A DNA stretch of 64,000 nucleotides from Prevotella sp. UBA2725 (GCA_002353825.1 DEKJ01000064.1:1-64000), one strand, 5' to 3'; shown: positions 17,812 through 26,101, counted from the stretch's first letter. The notes: a model not told the origin generated them from the sequence alone. Made by a program: numbers and translations.

Positions 17812-18458
17812 TCAATTTTTATATTTTAGTATTTTGGCTGGATTGCCGGCAACTACTGCCTTTTTTGGTACAGCTTTGGTTACTACACTTCCTGCCCCAA
17901 TAAGAGCCTCTGTACCAATATGCTTGACTTTTCCACTAATGATAACTGAACATTGCCCGATAAACACCTTAGGCTCTACTTCAGTGTATGCCCCAAGGTA
18001 GCTTTTAGGACCAAAAAATGTGTACTCCCCGACATAGCAGTCATGTTCAACCATAGCTTGAGGCCACATGACACAACCTTCTTCGATGTTTGAATCATTG
18101 TGAATCTCACAATGACTGCAAACTAGGACACCACAGTCTGATATATTGGCATAAGTGGAAACGATGGCTGTTGGATGTATAAGGGTCGGAATACCCCCCC
18201 CATTGCCATAAGGCGCTTACTTACAAGTGTCTTGGTATTCATATCTCCCATGGTAAGGCAAAATAGCTTGCCTTTGATATCGCTGCGAAAAAGATCCTCA
18301 AATGAGCCAAGTATTTTGTAGCCATAGTCTATTTCACCTGTTCGCTCATCGTTATAGTGATAAAGTCCAGCTATAGTGTAACCACAAGCTTCTGCTAATT
18401 CCATAAAGATAGGGGTGCCATGACCTATACCTAAAAGATATATTTCCCTTTTCTCCAT
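17812..18458 (-). CDS. PglD-like sugar N/O-acetyltransferase, frame broken at a poly-G tract
   Basis: It reads MEKREIYLLGIGHGTPIF from 18458, an N-terminal Rossmann domain, to LMAMGG, then meets eight G (18194-18201). As sequenced it shifts and stops at 18123. With nine (or six) G it continues as IPTLIHPTAIVSTYANIS into the hexapeptide-repeat beta-helix (MVEHDCYVGEYTFFGP, then GAGSVVTKAVPKKAVVAGNP), giving 215 aa, the normal PglD length. PglD-type enzymes N-acetylate UDP-4-amino sugars. It is OFF in this sequence. A truncated copy of the 5' part lies at 13280-13398. Confidence 0.87.
18194..18201 (-). repeat. Poly-G(8) phase-variation tract in the PglD-like gene
   Basis: Eight C on the plus strand. 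Nine or six G restore one continuous 215-aa frame linking the Rossmann and beta-helix domains. Confidence 0.85.
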
Positions 18459-18468
18459 ATATTTTTAA

Positions 18469-18762
18469 TTACGGATTAGTTATTGACGATGTCTTATAAG
18501 CATATACGATGTTGGATGAATCATCACCACCACCAGAGCCTCCCTGGCAACCTTTGCTGATAAAGTACTGTTCAACCTTTCTGGCAATGTCATTATTATC
18601 AGCTGGCGAGTAGATCCACCAATAATGGTCCTTAGGTACTTGATGCTCCTGGAATAATCGCCTTTCAACATCATTAGTAATGCCTACATAGATTTCGGAA
18701 TAATCTAACTGATATTTATCTATGTAGTCTTCAAAGTCTCTTATTATAGAATCTCTATCCAT
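18469..18762 (-). CDS. Small GIY-YIG-like protein (downstream copy)
   Basis: A 97-aa protein with a compact GIY-YIG-like core: EIYVGITNDVERRLFQEH, then RKVEQYFISKG with the usual late Glu, and a Gly-rich stretch. It is a diverged paralogue of the 101-aa protein at 19462-19767, and the two flank a cyclase-like gene. Its start overlaps that gene's 3' end by 8 nt, and its stop lies 10 nt before the PglD start. The full catalytic set of GIY-YIG nucleases is not certain, so it may be a binding module. Confidence 0.65.
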   Translation of the reverse strand: MDRDSIIRDFEDYIDKYQLDYSEIYVGITNDVERRLFQEHQVPKDHYWWIYSPADNNDIARKVEQYFISKGCQGGSGGGDDSSNIVYAYKTSSITNP

Positions 18763-19462
18763 GATGCATATATTCTTTAATTATTGTCTCCGTATTGTCA
18801 ATGTATCTTCTTGGCGAATCAGAAACATTTTCTCTAATACGTTGCAGGTCTTCTAAGCTCTTGTTGGTATCATTCTTAAACCAATTTAGCAGGTAGTGTT
18901 TCGAAGTTCCTTGTTTAAGCGGCAACTTATAGTCAGAATAAAGTTCAATGTTTTCCAGCTCCTTAACGTTCTTTTCAAGAGTATGATGAACAGCGATATC
19001 ATAGCATACAATATCTTCTTCAAGCAAATAAGCATCAATCAGTGGCTGGCCAAAGTAGATATTTTTACTTTTATCAGCTGTAAACTCACCAAGAGCAATG
19101 GCACCTTTTATTGGTATCTGTAAACTGATGGATTTTCTGAAGACACTGGAAAGGAATTCTGAGAAAGAAGAAAAGCCTTCTTTATCAACCAAATCAGTAT
19201 AAAGGATTATGCTATCGGAAAACATGGTGTAATCTATGTGTTCCATACCGCCAGATACTTCTGACATGTAATAAGCTAAGTTATCAAGTTGCTCTTTGAT
19301 TTGCAGACTGCTCATCCTGGCTACCCTATCCTTAAAGCCCATAATATCCATGAAAGCAACTACCCGTTTTTCAGTAATATCACCTTTAGATAATACTGTG
19401 GAGTCATCACCAAAAACAATGGGTACCTTACTTATATCTGCATGACTTGTTACGTGAACCAT
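18755..19462 (-). CDS. Class III nucleotidyl-cyclase-like protein
   Basis: A 235-aa soluble protein. The pattern VVAFMDIMGF (Asp39), TMFSDSIILY (Asp83), KGAIALGEF and IYFGQPLIDAY matches the palm-domain core of class III adenylate/guanylate-cyclase-like proteins, a group that includes the Pycsar cyclases. Two metal-binding Asp residues are in the expected places. It is coupled on both sides to GIY-YIG-like genes (1-nt and 8-nt overlaps). I infer a signalling or defence role. No transmembrane or TIR effector gene is adjacent. A non-catalytic cyclase-fold protein is the main alternative. Confidence 0.62.
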   Translation of the reverse strand: MVHVTSHADISKVPIVFGDDSTVLSKGDITEKRVVAFMDIMGFKDRVARMSSLQIKEQLDNLAYYMSEVSGGMEHIDYTMFSDSIILYTDLVDKEGFSSFSEFLSSVFRKSISLQIPIKGAIALGEFTADKSKNIYFGQPLIDAYLLEEDIVCYDIAVHHTLEKNVKELENIELYSDYKLPLKQGTSKHYLLNWFKNDTNKSLEDLQRIRENVSDSPRRYIDNTETIIKEYMHHG

Positions 19463-19767
19463 TATTCTATAGTTTTAGGCGTTACTTTATAACAATAGAC
19501 AAAGATATTGTTTTTGGTAGTGGGCAGCCTAGTATCGAGAGATCCACGCATACCTCTATCTAGATAATACTGCCGTATTTTCACAGCATCATCAATAGAG
19601 TCAGTCAATGTATATAAATACCAATGGCCTTTGCGGGGAACATTATGCTTCTTAAGGAAGCCTTCTTTTATATTATCAGTTATACCAATATAAAAGTCGG
19701 AATAATACTTATTTCCACTCTTTGACAGGTACGAGTCGAATGATTTAATGATCTCGTCTTTCGTCAT
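19462..19767 (-). CDS. Small GIY-YIG-like protein (upstream copy)
   Basis: A 101-aa first gene of the three-gene cassette. DFYIGITDNIKEGFLKKHNV aligns with EIYVGITNDVERRLFQEHQV of the 97-aa paralogue, and KIRQYYLDRGMRGSLD with VEQYFISKGCQGGSG. The Arg of the canonical motif is replaced by Gly here, so this copy may be catalytically weak. It starts 6 nt after the stop of a decayed DegT gene. Confidence 0.62.
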   Translation of the reverse strand: MTKDEIIKSFDSYLSKSGNKYYSDFYIGITDNIKEGFLKKHNVPRKGHWYLYTLTDSIDDAVKIRQYYLDRGMRGSLDTRLPTTKNNIFVYCYKVTPKTIE

Positions 19768-19773
19768 ATTTTA

Positions 19774-19975
19774 TTAATTTATGCAATCGATTATTCTTTA
19801 AACATCCTCATAGCTAAGTTCATGACACATGGGTGGCTGGAAACTGAGTCCGCCATCTGGAAGGTATTGAGGAGGCCCTTACAGGTTACGCCCTTCAGGT
19901 AATTTGACATGATATATAATTGATCTGCAAATTCTATCTACATCCATACGGTTGCATATCTATCCAATGAGTACT
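19774..19975 (-). pseudogene. C-terminal relic of a DegT aminotransferase
   Basis: The minus strand ends IIDCIN-stop at 19774-19776, and includes FQMADSV, aligning with the last ~50 residues of the intact aminotransferase at 13398 (YKMADSVICLP, then VIDCIIK). Further upstream the similarity decays and an in-frame stop appears. No start or PLP lysine region remains. The relic lies immediately 5' of the GIY-YIG/cyclase cassette. Confidence 0.78.
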
Positions 19976-19990
19976 TCTCAAACTGTGTAT

Positions 19991-20135
19991 CGTAAACGTC
20001 TTATTTTCCGCCATACCATATCATCCGGCTGTTTCTCAACCGCTTATGCGGACTAAGCATAAAATGATTTTCCAAGTCTAACCTACATTTTGATATAACA
20101 GAGCAGCAATTGGCGGGCGTCATAGATTTCATTGC
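19991..20135. repeat. Dispersed hairpin repeat, copy 4
   Basis: Begins CGTAAACGTCTTATTTTC, identical to copy 3, and then follows copy 1 through GACTAAGCA and GATATAACAG. The stem is partly degraded (CCATAT against ATGCGG). The rest of the gap to 20214 shows no gene. Confidence 0.8.
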
Positions 20136-20214
20136 TGCATATATATTTGAAGGATACCGCTTCTTTGTCCAGGATGGCAACCTAAAATAAAAGTCTTGTG
20201 AATTTGCTTGAACG

Positions 20215-21276
20215 TCAAAAAAGATTTGCTTGACTAAGGTGATGTAAAGCCAAACGGATAGCGTTGCCAGAATTGAACAGACGTTCCTTGCGATTACTCC
20301 ATTGCATCAAGTCCCTGCTTATCAACGCAACCTTCTGTTCTTCCGTCGAGGCCATCTGCATCTCAGGATCTGTATCCATCAAAAAAGATGTTGTAGCCAA
20401 TAATTCCAAAAGATAGTTGGAATAGTATCCCCTCAGAAAAGTTTTAGTCCTTTCTGCAATTTCTTTATAGGACTTGATAGATTGCTGATTGAGATATTTA
20501 TTAGCTTCCTCTCCTGCATCACTCGTAAGTTGTATCTCATCAAAGGGGTGGTTTGACATAGATGCCATTCCCATTATATAGCTACCTTCAAGATAGTGCA
20601 GGACATATCTTACCTTACCAGAATAAGGTCCATAGAAACCTTTCTTGAAAGTAAGTTTGAACTGATCTCTTGCACCAAATTTTTGTAGAAAATATGCTAT
20701 CTTCTCTGCGGCGAATTCAGAAGGAGTCTCATCATCTATATACATATCCGCCATCACTGATAATAACATTGCACGAGCGGGGGTAAGATGTTTCCTCTCC
20801 TTCCGCATCTTCTCCTTGATGGCATTTGTTGGCTCATATATGATGATATCGCATGGCAGACCAGCCAGAGAACTCTCTATCATTGGTTTAACTTTTGTCC
20901 ACTCCAACCCGCCATTATTGCTACCTAATGGTGGAATTGCTATTGAAGGTATACCATGAGCTATGATCTGATTGCGAAGATCTTTCAATCCCTCACTAAT
21001 ATAAGAATACTGTGAGGGTCGACGCCATTCTTTCTTTGTAGGGAAGTTTATTATTATCCGCTTTTTCCCAGAAAGGTCAAAATCATCAGTAATAAACATC
21101 TTACCCACCACGACTTCTCCTCGTTTGCAAGCATTACGATATGCAAGGTAGTTGTTATGGTATAGCTCCTTAAACTGCAAGGCAATGCCTTTGCCCATAA
21201 CTCCCTGGGTATTAACAGTATTAACAAGTGCCACGGCATCACTGTCAAACAGATTGCCTGTAATATATCTAATCAT
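20215..21276 (-). CDS. darG: DarG-like macrodomain antitoxin (DNA ADP-ribosyl glycohydrolase), orphan
   Basis: 353 aa from MIRYITGNLFDSD (21276). The N-terminal macrodomain shows NTVNTQGVMGKGIALQF and the PPLGSNNGGLEW loop typical of DarG. The C-terminal ~200 residues match the helical toxin-binding region of that family. DarG removes ADP-ribose that DarT places on thymidine in DNA and also binds DarT. Only the last ~60 residues of DarT remain, 10 nt upstream, so the antitoxin survives without its toxin. Confidence 0.85.
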   Translation of the reverse strand: MIRYITGNLFDSDAVALVNTVNTQGVMGKGIALQFKELYHNNYLAYRNACKRGEVVVGKMFITDDFDLSGKKRIIINFPTKKEWRRPSQYSYISEGLKDLRNQIIAHGIPSIAIPPLGSNNGGLEWTKVKPMIESSLAGLPCDIIIYEPTNAIKEKMRKERKHLTPARAMLLSVMADMYIDDETPSEFAAEKIAYFLQKFGARDQFKLTFKKGFYGPYSGKVRYVLHYLEGSYIMGMASMSNHPFDEIQLTSDAGEEANKYLNQQSIKSYKEIAERTKTFLRGYYSNYLLELLATTSFLMDTDPEMQMASTEEQKVALISRDLMQWSNRKERLFNSGNAIRLALHHLSQANLF

Positions 21277-21286
21277 AAACAAAACC

Positions 21287-21475
21287 TTAAAAATAAAAAG
21301 CCGGATTAATATAAATTTTGTCAGGCTCAATGCCAAATTCGATAAGTTCCTTCTTGGCATCTTCATTGTACGTTACGAACCAACGCAACATCTGGACAGG
21401 TACATCTTTCAGTAAGAGAAGTTCTGCTGATTTCTTACGTTTGGCCTCTCCGGTATTGTCATAGCTTATAGTCGG
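21287..21475 (-). pseudogene. darT: C-terminal remnant of the DarT toxin
   Basis: The minus-strand frame ending at 21287 reads NTGEAKRKKSAELLLLKDVP, then VQMLRWFVTYNEDAKKELIE and a YINPAFYF terminus. This fits the end of DarT DNA ADP-ribosyltransferases, and it sits exactly where darT precedes darG. The catalytic N-terminal ~150 residues are missing. The frame runs into an out-of-frame AAA-ATPase gene at about 21460-21475, marking a deletion junction. Confidence 0.68.
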
Positions 21476-22706
21476 TTCCCGCAAAGAGACTCTCCATGCG
21501 CTGCATGAAAGCCTCAGCATCGCCTTGACGCAAAGCCTGGACAAAACGACCAATAAACATCGGGCCGCCACCACCCTCGACATGACTATAGAACGGGAGC
21601 AGATAGTTAGCCCAACCTTCCTCGACCTCTTCATTGGGATAGCCGAGGGTGTAGAAGCCAAACTCCTTGTCGTAACTCTTGATCGTGAGGTATCCGCTCT
21701 GATAAATGATGGGCACAGGGCTTTGCTCGATCGAGTCGATGGAGTTGAGAAAATCGCCCGACACTTGCTGCTCCGTCAAATCAGGCAGATAGAAGTCGTC
21801 ACGCTTCAACAGTTCCACAAGGAAAGATGGCGTACCGGTCTCAAACCAGTAACTGCCAAACTTCTCTTTGACGAAGGTCGAGAGCAGCGAGAAAGGATTA
21901 TAGATATCGTGACCATCCTCCACGAAATGATAACCATCATAACGCTTCTTCAGCTTGGCAACAGTGTCCTCATAGCTCATACTATAACGTTTGGCAAGGC
22001 TTTGGATCCCTTCCTGAAAATATTCTATCAGTTCCTCCTTTGAAATACCACAGATTGTATCGTAACGCTCGTCCATCGACAGGTCGGTGAGATAGTTGAG
22101 GTCGGAGAACACACTCACCTTGCCGAACTTCGTCACTCCCGTGAAGAAAGCGAAACGGATATATCGATCTTGGGTCTTGAGGACAGAATAGAAAGCTTTG
22201 AGTGTTGAACGGAACTTTTCCTGCAATTCTTTATTGGTGATGGCTTGCAGCATCGGTTTATCATATTCATCCACAAGAATCACGACGGGCAGCCCGGTCT
22301 TCTTTGCCATACGTTCAATGATGCCCTTAAAACGCAGTTCTAATGTAACTTCAGAACGATAGCTCCCATAAACATCTTCAAAATGACTTAAAAAGTCATT
22401 GAGCATATGGTACAGACTTTCTTCGGAATCATATTTAGCTGCATTGAGGTCTAAATGCATGATCGGATAAGCAGTCCACTTCTTCTCCAACTTCTCGATA
22501 GCAAGACCCTCAAAGAGATCTTTCCTTCCCGAGAAGTAAGCCTCCATGGTGCTAATCAGCAACGATTTGCCAAAACGCCGTGGACGACTGAGGAAATAAT
22601 AACTTCCCTCATCCGCCAATTTGTAAATCAAGGCCGTCTTGTCGACATACGCAAAACCTTCTTTACGTATTTTCTCGAAGCTCTGTATTCCTACCGGGTA
22701 TTTCAT
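21459..22706 (-). CDS. AAA-ATPase-like / PD-(D/E)XK superfamily protein, C-terminally truncated
   Basis: 415 aa from MKYPVGIQSFEKI (22706). This Bacteroidetes family has an N-terminal AAA-like ATPase (SRPRRFGKSLL Walker A; VILVDEYDKP Walker B) and a C-terminal PD-(D/E)XK nuclease. Full members are about 510-520 aa. Here the protein stops at SLFAGTDYKL, before the nuclease domain, at the junction with the darT remnant. It probably lacks nuclease activity. Confidence 0.82.
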   Translation of the reverse strand: MKYPVGIQSFEKIRKEGFAYVDKTALIYKLADEGSYYFLSRPRRFGKSLLISTMEAYFSGRKDLFEGLAIEKLEKKWTAYPIMHLDLNAAKYDSEESLYHMLNDFLSHFEDVYGSYRSEVTLELRFKGIIERMAKKTGLPVVILVDEYDKPMLQAITNKELQEKFRSTLKAFYSVLKTQDRYIRFAFFTGVTKFGKVSVFSDLNYLTDLSMDERYDTICGISKEELIEYFQEGIQSLAKRYSMSYEDTVAKLKKRYDGYHFVEDGHDIYNPFSLLSTFVKEKFGSYWFETGTPSFLVELLKRDDFYLPDLTEQQVSGDFLNSIDSIEQSPVPIIYQSGYLTIKSYDKEFGFYTLGYPNEEVEEGWANYLLPFYSHVEGGGGPMFIGRFVQALRQGDAEAFMQRMESLFAGTDYKL

Positions 22707-22814
22707 ATAGTATAGGGGTATGTTTGACGGCAAAACCTCCTTGCAAAAAGCACAACATACGATATATCAGCATGTTATGTGCTAATCACAAGTAAGATTA
22801 ATCAATAGTCAAAG

Positions 22815-22822
22815 CAAAGTTA
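22815..22822 (-). promoter_or_regulatory. -7 promoter motif (TAACTTTG) for the minus-strand accessory cluster
   Basis: CAAAGTTA on the plus strand is TAACTTTG on the minus strand, about 109 nt upstream of the AAA-ATPase start. No strong -33 element is visible. The rest of the 22734-22900 gap is AT-rich with no gene. Confidence 0.45.
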
Positions 22823-22900
22823 ATTAAATTATCTGAAAGACCGGCCTGTTTCTCGAGTTTTTTACAAAAACCATGCAAACCAACTCCTAACTCCTATCTC

Positions 22901-23707
22901 TTAACTCCTAACTCTTCCCAGCTCCCAGAACGCTACGGCGGAGGCAGCGGCGACATTGAGCGAATCGACGCCACGCGCCATTGGAATCTTCACAACATAG
23001 TCGGCCCCATCGATAGCCTCCGTCGGCAGTCCGTCACCCTCTGTTCCCATGACCACGGCAAGACGCGGCTCAGCTTTCAGCCGTGGATCGTCGAGGGCGA
23101 TGCTGTCATGTCGCAGTGCCATTGCCACAGTCTTGAACCCCACCTCATGCAAGTCATCCATCGGTACATCGAGCCACGCCCACGGCAGTTTGAACACCGT
23201 ACCCATCGACACACGCACAGCACGACGGTTGAAAGGATCGCAACTGTCCGTTGTCAGCAATGCCCCATCAATGCCAAGAGCCGCAGCTGAGCGGAAGATG
23301 GCCCCGATGTTTGTCGTGTCACACACCGCATTGATGACGACGAGCCGATGAGCACCGTTGCAGAGTTCGCGCCATGTCGGCTGTTTAGGACGCCGCATGG
23401 CACAGAGCACGCCGCGCGTCAGCGTGTAGCCCGTGAGCGAGGCTAAGAGCTCGCGACTGCCCGTATAGACAGGGATGTCGCCACAGCGACTGATAAGTGG
23501 GGCTGCGTCGCCTTCGATATGACGCGCCTCACAAAGCATGGAGATAGGTTTCAAGCCTTCATCCAACGCCACGTTAATGACCTTCGGGCTCTCCACGATG
23601 ATGATTCCGTCCTCCGGATGGAGTCGGTTGCGGAGCTGATGGTCGGTGAGACGGTGATAGACTTCTACACCGGGAATATTGAGACTATGAATTTCAATGA
23701 CAGACAT
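22901..23707 (-). CDS. SpoU/TrmH-family RNA 2'-O-methyltransferase
   Basis: A 268-aa SPOUT methyltransferase that methylates a ribose 2'-OH in rRNA or tRNA using SAM. All three family motifs are visible: TTNIGAIFRSAAALG (motif 1), VVMGTEGDGLP (motif 2) and KIPMARGVDSLNVAAASAV (motif 3, knot). The N-terminal substrate-binding domain is intact. Monocistronic, with a promoter at 23729-23736. Confidence 0.92.
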   Translation of the reverse strand: MSVIEIHSLNIPGVEVYHRLTDHQLRNRLHPEDGIIIVESPKVINVALDEGLKPISMLCEARHIEGDAAPLISRCGDIPVYTGSRELLASLTGYTLTRGVLCAMRRPKQPTWRELCNGAHRLVVINAVCDTTNIGAIFRSAAALGIDGALLTTDSCDPFNRRAVRVSMGTVFKLPWAWLDVPMDDLHEVGFKTVAMALRHDSIALDDPRLKAEPRLAVVMGTEGDGLPTEAIDGADYVVKIPMARGVDSLNVAAASAVAFWELGRVRS

Positions 23708-23728
23708 ATTGAGCGATTTAATGTTACA

Positions 23729-23736
23729 AAATTACA
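23729..23736 (-). promoter_or_regulatory. -7 promoter motif (TAATTTTG) for the SpoU methyltransferase
   Basis: CAAAATTA on the plus strand, about 22 nt upstream of the ATG at 23707. Confidence 0.5.
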
Positions 23737-23777
23737 AAATAAAGATAGTTTTTTATCATATATCAAACGAAAATGAT

Positions 23778-23785
23778 TACCTTTG
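23778..23785 (+). promoter_or_regulatory. -7 promoter motif (TACCTTTG) for the nucleotidyltransferase-MFS operon
   Basis: Exact TAnnTTTG match, 45 nt before the ATG at 23830. Confidence 0.55.
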
Positions 23786-23829
23786 CACGTAATTATACAG
23801 GTAAAACCAATTTTTAAATATAAGCATTC

Positions 23830-24744
23830 ATGAAACCTACATTATTATTGTTAGCTGCCGGCATGGGCAGCCGTTACGGTGGTTTGAAACAACTTGACGG
23901 ACTGGGTCCCAATGGTGAGACGATCATGGACTACAGCATCTACGATGCTATCCAGGCTGGCTTCGGCAAGATTGTATGGGTTATCCGCAAGGACTTTGAG
24001 CAGGACTTCCGCGAGAAGATTCTCTCTAAGTATGAGGGACATATTCCCTGCGAGATCGTCTTCCAGAGCCTTGACAAGATTCCTGAGGGCTACAGCGTTC
24101 CCGAAGGCCGCACCAAGCCTTGGGGTACCAACCATGCCGTGATGATGGCTAAGGACGTCATCAAAGAGCCGTTCTGCGTCATCAACTGCGACGACTTCTA
24201 CAACCGCGACTGTTTCAAAGTCATCGGCAAGTTCCTCTCTGAACTTCCTGAGGGCAGCAATGGCAAGTATGCCATGGTCGGCTTCCGCGTAGCCAACACG
24301 TTGTCTGACAATGGTTCTGTGAGCCGTGGCGTCTGTGCCAAGGACGATCAGGAGCACCTCACTTCTTGCGTAGAGCGCACGGAGATAGAGCGTCAGGCTG
24401 ACGGCAAGGTCGCTTACAAGGACGAGAAGGGCGAGTGGGTATCTATCCCCGACAACACGCCTGTCTCCATGAACGTATGGGGCTTCACGCCTGAGTATTT
24501 CGACTATTCGGAAAAACTCTTCAAGGAGTTCCTCGACCTGCCTTCGACAAAGGCTAACCCCAAGGCTGAGTATCTCATCCCCTGGGTCGTAGACAAGCTC
24601 ATCAAGAGCGGCAAGGCTACCTGTCAGGTCCTCGACACTACCTCTAAGTGGTTCGGCGTGACATATTCTGCCGACCGTCCGGGCGTCGTGGCAAAGATTC
24701 AGAAGCTTGTCGATGAAGGCGTTTACCCCAACAAGTTGTTTTAA
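23830..24744 (+). CDS. Sugar-phosphate nucleotidyltransferase
   Basis: A 304-aa NTP-transferase fold protein. The N-terminal signature LLLAAGMGSRYGGLKQLDGL contains the nucleotide-binding Gly-rich loop and Arg, and the metal-binding INCDDFYNRD follows. It resembles UTP/GTP:sugar-1-phosphate nucleotidylyltransferases that occur in Bacteroidetes next to permeases and sugar kinases. It is followed after 18 nt by an MFS transporter, suggesting a sugar salvage pathway. Substrate unknown. Confidence 0.85.
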   Translation: MKPTLLLLAAGMGSRYGGLKQLDGLGPNGETIMDYSIYDAIQAGFGKIVWVIRKDFEQDFREKILSKYEGHIPCEIVFQSLDKIPEGYSVPEGRTKPWGTNHAVMMAKDVIKEPFCVINCDDFYNRDCFKVIGKFLSELPEGSNGKYAMVGFRVANTLSDNGSVSRGVCAKDDQEHLTSCVERTEIERQADGKVAYKDEKGEWVSIPDNTPVSMNVWGFTPEYFDYSEKLFKEFLDLPSTKANPKAEYLIPWVVDKLIKSGKATCQVLDTTSKWFGVTYSADRPGVVAKIQKLVDEGVYPNKLF

Positions 24745-24762
24745 ACTTAAAGACTAACAATA

Positions 24763-26076
24763 ATGGCAAAATCAAACACTAATGGTCGCGCCATCGCCAT
24801 CGTGGCATGTATCTTCCTCTATGGAATGATATCGTTCGTGACCAACCTCGCCGCTCCTATCGGCGTCATCTGGAAGAACCAGCCCGAGATCGGCGGAAGT
24901 AACATGCTCGGCATGATGGGTAACTTCATGAACTTCTTCGCTTACCTGTTCATGGGTATCCCTGCCGGTAACCTGCTCACGAAGATTGGCTACAAGAAGA
25001 CGGCCCTCATCGGTATCGCCCTCGGATTCTTCGGTGTGCTCATCCAGTTCCTCTCAGGTAAGTCGGTCGGCATGACAGGCTTCATCATCTACCTCATCGG
25101 TGCTTTCGTCTCCGGTTTCTCGGTGTGCTTGCTCAACACCGTTGTCAACCCGATGCTGAATCAGCTCGGTGGTGGCGGCAACCGCGGTAACCAGCTCAAC
25201 CTCATCGGCGGTACCTTCAACTCGCTCATGGGTACGATGACACCTATGCTCGTCGGCGCCCTCATCGGCACCGTGACAAAGGACACCGCCATGAGCGATG
25301 TCAACCTCGTGCTCTACATGGCTATGGGCGTGTTCCTCGTGACTTTCTTTGTTCTGCTCTTCGTGCCTATCGAGAACCCGAAGAAGATGGAAGGTACCGT
25401 GACTTTCGAGCACTCACCTTTTGCTTTCCGCCACTTCACTTTCGGCGTCATCGCCATTTTCGTGTATGTAGGTGTGGAAACAGGTATCCCCGGCACGCTC
25501 AACTTCTATATCTCTGATACGACAGCCAACGGTGCGGGTGTCATGACCCTCAACCCGATGGTTAAGGCTGCCGCTATCGGCGGATTTGCTGCCGGTACCT
25601 ACTGGCTGCTGATGCTCGTCGGACGTCTCATCTCAAGCTTCATCGCTTCAAAGGTATCGAGTCGTGCTATGATGATCGTTACCAACGGAGCAGCTGTCAT
25701 CCTTATCCTCCTGGCCATGTTCTTGCCAAAGAGCATCACGGGGTCCATGCCTGTGTTCACGGGTTCCGGCTTCCAGGTTGTTACACTGCCTCTGAGCGCT
25801 ATTCTCATCGTGTTCTGTGGTCTCTGCACCTCTATCATGTGGCCGAGCATCTTCAACCTCGCCACAGAGGGCTTGGGCAAATACACGGAGAAGGCCAGTG
25901 GTATCTTCATGATGATGGTTGTCGGTGGTGGTGTGCTGCCGCTTATCCAGAACGCTGTGGCTGATGCTACGCTCAACTACATGCTTTCTTACATTGTGCC
26001 GCTCATCGCTGTGGCTTACATGTTCTGCTACGCCGCCTTCCTCTCGAAGAACGTCAACAAGGACATCCCAGTCTGA
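24763..26076 (+). CDS. MFS transporter, sugar permease
   Basis: A 437-aa membrane protein with about 12 helices. The cytoplasmic loop after TM2 carries the MFS-type GNLLTKIGYKKTALIG. It most resembles sugar:proton symporters of the FucP/NanT-like groups. It is co-transcribed with the nucleotidyltransferase upstream and ends at the hairpin terminator at 26102-26132. Confidence 0.87.
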   Translation: MAKSNTNGRAIAIVACIFLYGMISFVTNLAAPIGVIWKNQPEIGGSNMLGMMGNFMNFFAYLFMGIPAGNLLTKIGYKKTALIGIALGFFGVLIQFLSGKSVGMTGFIIYLIGAFVSGFSVCLLNTVVNPMLNQLGGGGNRGNQLNLIGGTFNSLMGTMTPMLVGALIGTVTKDTAMSDVNLVLYMAMGVFLVTFFVLLFVPIENPKKMEGTVTFEHSPFAFRHFTFGVIAIFVYVGVETGIPGTLNFYISDTTANGAGVMTLNPMVKAAAIGGFAAGTYWLLMLVGRLISSFIASKVSSRAMMIVTNGAAVILILLAMFLPKSITGSMPVFTGSGFQVVTLPLSAILIVFCGLCTSIMWPSIFNLATEGLGKYTEKASGIFMMMVVGGGVLPLIQNAVADATLNYMLSYIVPLIAVAYMFCYAAFLSKNVNKDIPV

Positions 26077-26101
26077 TAATCACACATTATTATATATAGC
26101 A

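Noticed and set aside
20215..21366. Longer DarG reading from the ATG at 21366
   Set aside because: The extra 30 residues overlap the DarT remnant and lack macrodomain similarity. The start at 21276 fits the family.
22734..22900. Attachment site or tRNA at the edge of the accessory region
   Set aside because: No tRNA-like cloverleaf or direct repeat matching the other end of the region was seen within the window.
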